Of a stretch of DNA of 64,000 nucleotides, positions 55,667 to 64,000 are shown in pieces. The translations under genes and the position numbers were made by a program. The DNA is from Luteibacter jiangsuensis (lineage in GTDB: Bacteria > Pseudomonadota > Gammaproteobacteria > Xanthomonadales > Rhodanobacteraceae). Each line of letters begins with the position of its first letter. The stretch's first letter is position 1. Below the pieces are notes generated by a model, which worked only from the letters and a program-made list of their open reading frames with translations, had not been told where the DNA came from and did no database searches. The stretch is from assembly GCF_011742555.1 (NCBI RefSeq), contig NZ_JAAQQR010000001.1:558001-622000 (forward strand), given 5' to 3'.

Positions 55667-55703
55667 ACGAAGCCCCGCAGCGATGCGGGGCTTCGTTGTT
55701 TTC
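55667..55703 (+). terminator. Rho-independent terminator of tRNA-Leu
   Basis: Perfect 13-bp stem (55667-55679 with 55684-55696), loop GCGA, then TGTTTTC. It starts 8 nt after the tRNA CCA end. Confidence 0.9.
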
Positions 55704-55708
55704 GGGCT

Positions 55709-56077
55709 TTGAAACCCATGACCAGTCATCCGCTTCCCTCAGCTGCCGACCTCTCTCCGGAAGCCATCGCACTCCTGGAGAAGGCGAGGATGTCCCGTGC
55801 GGCCATGGACGATGCGGCACGCGATACCGCGACTGCCTCGGACGAGCTTCGCCGTTACGCGAAGTTCTCGCGACCGGGCCAGCCTTCGGCCCATATCGTG
55901 CAACTCCGGCAACGGCAAGCGACGGCCCGGATGGACTCCGCACGGTCGAAGCAGGCGTTCCTGCAAGCAGCACAGGGGTTCGTGCGTGCGGCGGGGCTGG
56001 TCGTGCCGGCGCGCGTGTCGCTGGAATCGTTCGTGCTGGGTTGGATCTCCGCTACATCCGATCGCCATACCGCATAA
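55709..56077 (+). CDS. Hypothetical protein next to tRNA-Leu
   Basis: 122 residues, ATG 55709 (MKPMTSHPLPS); ATG 55718 gives 119. It is mostly helical and Ala/Arg rich (SPEAIALLEKARMSRAAMDDAA; HIVQLRQRQATARMDSARSK). It has no signal or membrane segment. The C-terminal VRAAGLVVPARVSLESFVLG is the only hydrophobic part. The family is not recognised. It begins within a few bases after the tRNA terminator and its end nearly touches the convergent gene at 56082, suggesting a compact inserted block. An opposite-strand frame covers it but has poor coding character. Confidence 0.5.
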   Translation: MKPMTSHPLPSAADLSPEAIALLEKARMSRAAMDDAARDTATASDELRRYAKFSRPGQPSAHIVQLRQRQATARMDSARSKQAFLQAAQGFVRAAGLVVPARVSLESFVLGWISATSDRHTA

Positions 56078-56081
56078 GCAC

Positions 56082-56624
56082 TTAAGCCGTACCACCAGCG
56101 CGAGCGGCGTAGTCTTCCAGCCAGTGTCTTGCGATCCAGTAGTCCTTCGCGAATGGGCGAAGCTGCGCCACGGCGTCCGAATCGGAGAGGGTGACTGCCC
56201 AATCGGCGTACCGAAGAAAGGCGGCAAGCCGGATGTTCAGGTCGTCGCGAACGGTCGCCGCGTCGAGATCTTCAAATGTGTATTGGCCGTAGCGAAGGTT
56301 CATGAGCCTGGCTGGGTCAAACCGCCAATGCTTGTGCGTGCTTGCAGGCAGCAATTCCAGATCGAATACCCACGGGTAATGCTCGGGGAAACCAGGAGGT
56401 TGGACAGGAACCCGGCTCTCCTTGTCGCGGAGAAAGGCGTGCCGGAAGCACACGCAGTGAGCGACGCTCCCTGGCGAGGCGAACCGCCCGCCTCCGCGAA
56501 CCCACCCGATCTGCACGCCCTGGATCTCGGCGAAGTGAGACTTCCCGCGTCGAACGAATCCCCGGCCGAGCAACGGTCCGGACACCACCTCGTCAAAGGA
56601 GCTCTCAAAAGCTGCTTTATCCAC
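56082..56624 (-). CDS. DUF4304-like hypothetical protein
   Basis: 180 residues using GTG 56624 (MDKAAFESSFDEVVSG), with AAAGG about 10 nt upstream. The frame is open further upstream, but that part looks non-coding. The segments SFDEVVSGPLLGRGFVRRG and KSHFAEIQGVQIGWVR fit the start of DUF4304-type proteins (short conserved domain of unknown function found in many bacteria), from memory and tentative. The C-terminal half includes RPFAKDYWIARHWLEDYAAR. It lies at the 3' end of a leftward unit whose first gene encodes the cytolysin-like toxin. Confidence 0.55.
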   Translation of the reverse strand: MDKAAFESSFDEVVSGPLLGRGFVRRGKSHFAEIQGVQIGWVRGGGRFASPGSVAHCVCFRHAFLRDKESRVPVQPPGFPEHYPWVFDLELLPASTHKHWRFDPARLMNLRYGQYTFEDLDAATVRDDLNIRLAAFLRYADWAVTLSDSDAVAQLRPFAKDYWIARHWLEDYAARAGGTA

Positions 56625-56724
56625 AGGGACGCTACCTTTTCTTTCAACCGCGCGAATCGCTCCCACTCGGCGGGCTCGAACTCGACGGTGGCGATCTGAC
56701 GGACTGAGCACCCATCGAACCGCG

Positions 56725-56958
56725 TCAGGTTCGTTTCGACGAGTCGAACTTCGCGAGCATGATGGCGAGCAGAACGACGGTGAGGAGCACCTTCGTCGCC
56801 ACGTCCCACACACGATGCGCGGTAAGGAAGTCCATCTTCGTCGTGGAGATCATGAGGGCGCAATAGACAGCGATGCTCGCCCAGCCCTGCCAACTCGTTG
56901 GACTGATGCCCCAACCGAAGCGCTTGCGACCGAACCAGTAACCTCGTCCTTTCGTCAT
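56725..56958 (-). CDS. Small membrane protein
   Basis: 77 residues, start MTKGRGYWFGRKRFGWGI. Two hydrophobic segments are present (WASIAVYCALMI and VLLTVVLLAIMLAKF). The family is not recognised. It stands 79 nt after the 217-residue gene and 100 nt before the DUF4304-like gene, in the same leftward direction. Base composition is less GC-rich than in the core genes. In this position a role as an immunity or accessory membrane protein for the toxin is possible, but nothing in the sequence shows it. Confidence 0.5.
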   Translation of the reverse strand: MTKGRGYWFGRKRFGWGISPTSWQGWASIAVYCALMISTTKMDFLTAHRVWDVATKVLLTVVLLAIMLAKFDSSKRT

Positions 56959-57037
56959 GTCCGCACTCCGAGGGGCGTCCGGCGATTGTACGCCCCCTCC
57001 GTGCGCGAAAGACGCGAGCACGCTGCCTGCAGCATCG

Positions 57038-57691
57038 TTACTTCTTGCACCCGTGGGCAGTGTACGCATCGGCTATCTGCACCACATTCAACTGCCCTGG
57101 GCGATTACGGGCCATTTCGATCATGCTGCAGCTCATGTAGTCGCCGATCGATTTCACTCGGTCCCTGAGGCTCTTCGGACTCACCACGCGCAACGTGCCC
57201 GACAGCTTGGTATCCGTTCCACCGGGCAACCGAGGCCTCACCGCCGAAGGGCTGCCGACCAATGCATTGCGAATCGACGGATCGCCGAACGCATCCGCTT
57301 CCTCCGCCCGGGACGTAACGGCCGGTGCCGGTACGCCGGGCACAGGCTCCGGTCCCGATGGCGGCATGGGCTGAGTCTGGGACTCTGAGGGGCGCTTCTT
57401 GGCGTACACCGCGGGTCGAAGCGTGGCGAGGGCTCCGGCACGAGGCCCGGCCGGGCGCGCGTGACTCAAGGAGCGCGCAACGGACCGACGCTGGATCAAG
57501 CGCACATGTAGAACGATGTCGTCGCTGCCCTCCCGATGTGCATCGCTACGGGAAAGGCGCGGGTTCATGGACATCAGGACAACAAACAGTACCAAGTGCA
57601 GCCAGGACACCACGCCGATGAGCACGCCATTCCTGACGATACGCCGCCATGGGAGGTGGGCAAATGCGGCTGCCGTCCCTGATGGCACCAT
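57038..57691 (-). CDS. Hypothetical membrane-anchored protein downstream of cytolysin-like toxin
   Basis: 217 residues, start MVPSGTAAAFAHLPW with GGGGAG a few bases upstream. A single membrane helix near residues 20-40 (VRNGVLIGVVSWLHLVLFVV). It is followed by a basic, Pro-rich periplasmic or cytosolic linker (SQTQPMPPSGPEPVPG) and a C-terminal domain with TDTKLSGTLRVVSPKSL and SCSMIEMARNRPGQLN, holding two cysteines. TonB-like layout, but no recognised C-terminal fold. It follows the toxin gene by 116 nt in the same direction. A partner role is speculative. Confidence 0.55.
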   Translation of the reverse strand: MVPSGTAAAFAHLPWRRIVRNGVLIGVVSWLHLVLFVVLMSMNPRLSRSDAHREGSDDIVLHVRLIQRRSVARSLSHARPAGPRAGALATLRPAVYAKKRPSESQTQPMPPSGPEPVPGVPAPAVTSRAEEADAFGDPSIRNALVGSPSAVRPRLPGGTDTKLSGTLRVVSPKSLRDRVKSIGDYMSCSMIEMARNRPGQLNVVQIADAYTAHGCKK

Positions 57692-57807
57692 GTTCTCCCC
57701 AAGCGACCATTCACTTGCAGACCGTGATCGCCAGGGCAAGTTCCTTTGGCTGCTCGCATGCGAGCCTCATCGCGAGGCCGTCCCGCGACGAGGCTCCATG
57801 GCGTCGC

Positions 57808-59754
57808 CTAAAGCCCCTGCCGAATGACCTCCAGGTGCCAGCGCTGCTCGGCGTCCACCGGCCGGAACGTCGTTCCCCAGGTATCGGGGATCGCGATCGG
57901 CCTGTTCCCTGCCGGCGCGGGTTGCTGATCGATGCCGGGACGCGGCGCGCTCGGGTAATTGGTCCATGGTTCGAGTGGCGAGCCATAGGGATTCACCGGA
58001 TAGTCCTGGAATCGCCCTTCCGCGGCGTAGTAGTGCACTCGTCCGCCTTCCACGTAAAGCCTGTATTTCGCGTGGTCGATGAACGAATGCAGGCGGTCTG
58101 CGCGCCACTCCCATTGCTGCTCGAACGTCAGGCCGCAGGGCCGCGTCACCACGCCGCGCGAGGTCGTGTCGGCGGTGAGGCAGCGCCCGGTGCCGCGATT
58201 CACGTAGCGGTTCGACGCGTCCAGGCCCCACATCTGCTTGCGGTCCATGACGTTGCATGCGGCCAGCACGACATCGCCGTCGTCCTGCAGGCAGGCACCG
58301 GTACCCACCGCCGAGCGAATGAGCACGGTGATTTCCGAAGTAAGGTGCGGATCGGACATATCCACGACGAACGATGCCGGTACGTCGCGTGTGGCCCAGG
58401 TTCGTGCGCGCTCGACCTGCGTGCGCTGCCACCACCATTCGGTGCGCTCGAGTTCGTAGCCAGCCGACACGGTCACGGTCGCCAGCCCCTCATAGGCGCC
58501 GGGCAGAACCCATTCCGACAATGTGTTCAAGGTGATGGCGCGCATCGTCGGCGTCATCTTTTCCTCGCTGAGCTCCGGCGTGCTCGCCGTGCCCCGCTTC
58601 ACGAGCACGCCCTTGAGGGACTCGTTGAGCAACGCCTTCCATTCCACCGAATCCGGCGCCTTGGGCACGGCCAGGATCGCGTAGTCCTTGAAGGTGGAAC
58701 TCAAGCTCGACTGCTGCGAGTACTCATAACCCAGGGCCACGTTGAACGGCAGCTTGGCAGCGAGCACATCGTCCGGTTTGCCGGAGGCGCTCAACTCCGT
58801 ACCCGTCGATCCGCCGATGCTGAATCCGCGCGTTTTCGTCTCGTTCCTCGTGTAGTCGGTGCGCTCGTCCGTTTCGGGGAAATGAGAAAGGTAGCGAGGC
58901 TGGACGCCGTCGGCGGTCAGCTTCTGACTGAGCCGATACTCGATGGGAAGATACGTTCCCCAGAGATTCTTTCCCGTCCGTCCGCCGTCGACCACGCCAT
59001 TCTCCGACGTCCTGACGGTCACACGCGAAACGATGTTGACGACCTTGGCATCGGAACTGTTCGTCCGGCTGCGCACCACTTCAATGATGTTGGCTCCCGA
59101 TACCTCGCCCATGTCGTCGACGAAGTTCACGCTGAAGCGCCGGGTCGGTGCCAGCGGCATCGCGGCGCCGCCGCCCACGGGGTCGATGCGGCGCCTGGCG
59201 GTCGCGGACGGGGTCGGCGCCTTGGCCGCCGCCGCGACAAGCAGATCGCCCAGTGAGGTCGCGTCGCCTTCCGCTGCGTAAATCTGCGGAGTACCGTCGG
59301 CGCCCCGTACGACGACGACATCGCCCGTCGTTGCGGGCGCGATACCGAAAAGCTTCGAAACGCGGGCCAGTTCCTCGTCGCTGTCGTCGTCCATGTGCAG
59401 CAGGACGGGTATCCCTCCCTCGTAGAGCCTGCTCAGGGACACGGCATCGCCACTGGAAAGCGGCAGGTCCCTCGACGAGAGGGAAACAAGCACCCTGCCC
59501 GAGCGGGCCGCTGCGAGCGCGGCGATCGCGTCGCTCCCGAGGGTGGCGGCGGGCACGATGGTGGTGCCTGTATCGTCCGGCGACACGGCCGGAGAGTCGC
59601 CTTTCCCGAAGACGACGAGGACGTCCGCCAGGGGGTCGGGCGAAATTGCCGTCGGGCTGAGCAACGGCGGCAACGCTTCGGCGGATACGGCATGAGCCAG
59701 GCCGAAGCCCAGGGCTATTGTCAGGGCATTGAGGACGAGCGTGGGGGCTTTCAT
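57808..59754 (-). CDS. Secreted cytolysin-like protein: leukocidin-type pore former with beta-trefoil lectin domain
   Basis: 648 residues with a Sec signal (MKAPTLVLNALTIALGFGLA, cleavage near SAEA) and a strong GGAGG site. The layout resembles V. cholerae cytolysin HlyA. There is a pro-region of about 150 residues containing GRVLVSLSSRDLPL, then a leukocidin/hemolysin-like core (about 180-470) with RFSVNFVDDMGE, NIVSRVTVRTSENGV, RGFSIGGSTGTELSASG and ALGYEYSQQSSL. A ricin-B-like beta-trefoil of about 110 residues follows, with QxW-type motifs in EQQWEWRADRLH. The match is by eye and memory, so a moderate level of caution applies. It would be exported and bind glycans on host cells. No known secretion genes are adjacent. 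Confidence 0.68.
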   Translation of the reverse strand: MKAPTLVLNALTIALGFGLAHAVSAEALPPLLSPTAISPDPLADVLVVFGKGDSPAVSPDDTGTTIVPAATLGSDAIAALAAARSGRVLVSLSSRDLPLSSGDAVSLSRLYEGGIPVLLHMDDDSDEELARVSKLFGIAPATTGDVVVVRGADGTPQIYAAEGDATSLGDLLVAAAAKAPTPSATARRRIDPVGGGAAMPLAPTRRFSVNFVDDMGEVSGANIIEVVRSRTNSSDAKVVNIVSRVTVRTSENGVVDGGRTGKNLWGTYLPIEYRLSQKLTADGVQPRYLSHFPETDERTDYTRNETKTRGFSIGGSTGTELSASGKPDDVLAAKLPFNVALGYEYSQQSSLSSTFKDYAILAVPKAPDSVEWKALLNESLKGVLVKRGTASTPELSEEKMTPTMRAITLNTLSEWVLPGAYEGLATVTVSAGYELERTEWWWQRTQVERARTWATRDVPASFVVDMSDPHLTSEITVLIRSAVGTGACLQDDGDVVLAACNVMDRKQMWGLDASNRYVNRGTGRCLTADTTSRGVVTRPCGLTFEQQWEWRADRLHSFIDHAKYRLYVEGGRVHYYAAEGRFQDYPVNPYGSPLEPWTNYPSAPRPGIDQQPAPAGNRPIAIPDTWGTTFRPVDAEQRWHLEVIRQGL

Positions 59755-60060
59755 GGGGGGTACCTCCTTGGGGTGCCCCTAACCTAGTCCTGGGACGTCG
59801 GCCCCCAAATGAGAGTGTTCTCACGCAAAAACCCCTGCCGGGGGGCGACGTTGCGACGGTGTTTGCGGGCGTTTGGCTCATGATGCCTGACGATGCTGCC
59901 GAGCCCACGCCGCGGCCGGGCATGGCCCTTCCCGACCGTCAGGCCTCCCCGACGCGTTTTCCCATCGGCCGCCGACCCCGGTAAGGGGGCGGCGCCTGGC
60001 GGCACCCCGGCATGGCCGACATCCGCGCCCGCCGCTCTGTATAATCGGCAACGTAAAGCT
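59755..60060. other. Gap between toxin gene and glycine riboswitch
   Basis: 306 bp without a supported gene. It contains the dyad TGAGA-GTGT-TCTCA (59810-59823), about 55 bp upstream of the toxin start and a possible operator for it. A TATAAT -10 box (60040-60045) lies upstream of gcvP. A GC-rich CCCC-GGCA-GGGG hairpin followed by TTTTT is seen on the minus strand near 59828-59844, with no gene to terminate. Confidence 0.5.
60040..60045 (+). promoter_or_regulatory. gcvP: -10 box of gcvP transcript
   Basis: Consensus TATAAT, 16 nt before the first riboswitch aptamer. The -35 region is weak (GCCGAC at 60015-60020, 19-nt spacing). Confidence 0.7.
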
Positions 60061-60221
60061 CGGTGGGAGAAGCGGAAGGAGCCGCTGCCGAAGGCGCAAC
60101 GCCCGTAATCGCTCAGGCACCCATACCACCGCGCGGTCATCACTCTGGAGAGACCGGTTCGATCCGGCGCCGAAGGTGCAAGAGGCTCCACGCCTCCAAA
60201 CTCTCAGGCAAAAGGACAGAG
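60061..60221 (+). promoter_or_regulatory. Tandem glycine riboswitch upstream of gcvP
   Basis: Aptamer 1 spans about 60061-60131, closed by CGGTGG with CCACCG. Aptamer 2 spans about 60143-60221, closed by CTCTG with CAGAG. An 11-nt linker joins them. Both have the conserved core GCCGAAGG and the CTCAGGCA segment (GCTCAGGCAC in 1, CTCTCAGGCAAAAGGAC in 2). This layout senses glycine and switches on the glycine cleavage genes. gcvP starts 50 nt later. Confidence 0.96.
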
Positions 60222-60271
60222 GGGCGCCCCACGTGCCGGCACGGCGCGTTACTCCGGATGCCCCCAAAGCC

Positions 60272-63136
<2,865 letters not shown>

Positions 63137-63158
63137 AGCCTCCGCAAGGGCCAGACTG

Positions 63159-63191
63159 GGCCGTCCTGCCAACGCAGGGCGGCCTTTTTTT
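63159..63191 (+). terminator. Rho-independent terminator of gcvP
   Basis: An 11-bp stem (63159/60-63170 with 63174-63184, one G·U pair) with loop CAAC, followed by seven T residues. Confidence 0.92.
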
Positions 63192-63216
63192 GATTCTTCA
63201 CGCGGTCGAGGCCCCA

Positions 63217-63296
63217 TGTGGGAGCCGGCTCTGCCGGCGATCCCGCGGCAGCGGGCACTCTCGCGAAGACGTATCGCCGCTGAAGCGGCTCCCACA
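63217..63296. repeat. REP-like palindrome, family B, full element (B5)
   Basis: TGTGGGAGCC start and GGCTCCCACA end, with hairpins GCCGGCTCTGCCGGC and GCCGCTGAAGCGGC. It lies between the gcvP terminator and the carbonic anhydrase promoter region. Confidence 0.92.
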
Positions 63297-63396
63297 GGCT
63301 GGGCGCCATACTCCCGCGAATCCCCTGCGCGCCGCTTTGGCATAAACTTCGCCGGTTGCCGCGCCCTCGCGCGGCCCGATCTGCCGAGGTGAACGC

Positions 63397-64000
63397 ATGA
63401 CCCAGGATACCCCCCGCGACGACAGCCTCCTTGGCCTGCTCAAAGGCGTCGAGGACTTCAGCCACAAGGTCTTCCCCGAGCGCGAGCAGCTCTTCAGCGA
63501 ACTGGCCGAAGGCCAGAGCCCCCACACCCTGTTCATCACCTGCGCCGATTCCCGCGTGGTACCGGAGATGATCACCCAGACCCAGCCGGGCGAGCTTTTC
63601 GTCTGCCGCAATATCGGCAACATCGTGCCGGGCTACGGCGAGATGCTGGGCGGCGTGTCGGCGGTGGTGGAGTTCGCCGTCATGGTGCTGCGTGTCCGCC
63701 ACGTCGTGATCTGCGGCCACACCGACTGCGGTGCCATGAAGGGCCTGCTGAACCCCGATTCCACGCGCGACCTGCCCACCGTCGAGGCATGGCTGCGCAA
63801 CGCCCAGGCCGCCAAGAGCGCCGTGTTCGCGCGCAAGCTCGAAGGCGCGGCCGCCATGAACGCCCTGATCGAAGAAAACGTTCGCCTGCAACTCGCGCAC
63901 CTGCGCACCCATCCGGCCGTCGCAGCGGCACGGGCCAATGACGCCATCAGCCTGCAAGGCTGGGTATACGACATCGGCGACGGCACTGTCTCCGTGCTCG
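63397..64000 (+). CDS. Beta-class carbonic anhydrase, N-terminal part (cut by window edge)
   Basis: Visible from MTQDTPRDDSLLGLLKG at 63397, with GAGGTGA before the start; about 201 codons are in the window and the end is missing. Zinc-site motifs are FITCADSRVVPEM (Cys, with the Asp-Arg pair) and VICGHTDCGAMKG (His, Cys). FVCRNIGNIVPGYGEM is the other conserved block. It interconverts CO2 and bicarbonate. The paralogue at 42625-43314 is linked to a SulP transporter, while this one stands alone after a terminator and REP element B5. Confidence 0.95.
   Translation, partial: MTQDTPRDDSLLGLLKGVEDFSHKVFPEREQLFSELAEGQSPHTLFITCADSRVVPEMITQTQPGELFVCRNIGNIVPGYGEMLGGVSAVVEFAVMVLRVRHVVICGHTDCGAMKGLLNPDSTRDLPTVEAWLRNAQAAKSAVFARKLEGAAAMNALIEENVRLQLAHLRTHPAVAAARANDAISLQGWVYDIGDGTVSVL

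Noticed and set aside
56300-56914. Frame antisense-offset to the DUF4304-like gene, with a protein-like stretch near ATVEFEPAEWERFARL
   Set aside because: The stretch looks protein-like by composition, but no ribosome site or recognisable start fits, and the overlapping frame matches a known domain start. It could still be a short gene end or a relic.
55660-59800. Second copy of the tRNA-Leu 3' end (island attachment site)
   Set aside because: I did not find the GTTCGAGTCC...CACCA end again before gcvP, and there is no integrase, so classical tRNA-directed integration is not supported.
59828-59844. Terminator for a leftward gene
   Set aside because: On the minus strand a short CCCC/GGGG hairpin is followed by TTTTT, but there is no leftward gene upstream of it. 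The 4-bp stem is probably chance in GC-rich DNA.

Overview
The window is high-GC gammaproteobacterial chromosome. It looks like Xanthomonadales, and most like the Rhodanobacteraceae (Luteibacter/Dyella type). The evidence is the large Oar-type TonB receptor with a CocE-type hydrolase, the orphan RnfB-nth pair, the porin/rnt/pst-phoU block, the rlmB-rnr-tRNA-Leu order and REP-like palindromes in the gaps. The genus is an inference. Both ends cut genes: asd on the left and a beta-carbonic anhydrase on the right. No phage, IS element or CRISPR array was seen.

1-11.1 kb: asd (partial), a 2-hydroxyacid dehydrogenase, aroC and prmB, all leftward. Next come a Tat-exported phospholipase C and a HisN-like phosphatase. 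Divergent from these is a PhnS/PhnT/PhnUV-type ABC importer whose last gene is a DeoR-family regulator, which suggests capture of an organophosphorus compound. 11.2-16.2 kb: TonB receptor plus secreted S15/CocE hydrolase. 16.3-18.0 kb: three orphan small genes, two of them secreted. 18.1-26.5 kb: tautomerase, SDR and divergent LysR regulator, psd, a small cytosolic protein, a LysM transglycosylase lipoprotein, a HerA-like ATPase, a membrane protein and greB.

26.5-34.9 kb: a BvgS/EvgS-type hybrid kinase divergent from an RcsB-like regulator, a DUF3025 protein, rimO, a dienelactone hydrolase, a HIT protein and a lipoprotein. 35.0-43.8 kb: dcd, the Mrp/ApbC Fe-S carrier, a DUF2147 protein, metG, rnfB-like, nth, and a SulP transporter with carbonic anhydrase and a small secreted protein. 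44.0-51.0 kb: phosphate module, with an OprP-like porin, RNase T, pstSCAB and phoU. 51.1-55.7 kb: a guanidine-II riboswitch with a Gdx/SugE exporter, a small membrane protein, rlmB, rnr and tRNA-Leu(CAG).

55.7-59.8 kb is a probable accessory block next to the tRNA. It holds small orphan genes and a 648-residue secreted protein that resembles Vibrio cholerae cytolysin (leukocidin-type pore former with a beta-trefoil lectin). 60.0-63.2 kb: a tandem glycine riboswitch and gcvP.

Two families of REP-like palindromes occur: A has GTAGGAGCGCGCC ends, B has TGTGGGAGCC ends. A full or half copy lies in every gap over 100 bp between convergent genes. The observations most worth follow-up are the cytolysin-like toxin locus, the phosphoester-type uptake cluster, the riboswitch-controlled guanidinium exporter, the BvgS/RcsB-like pair and the REP distribution.
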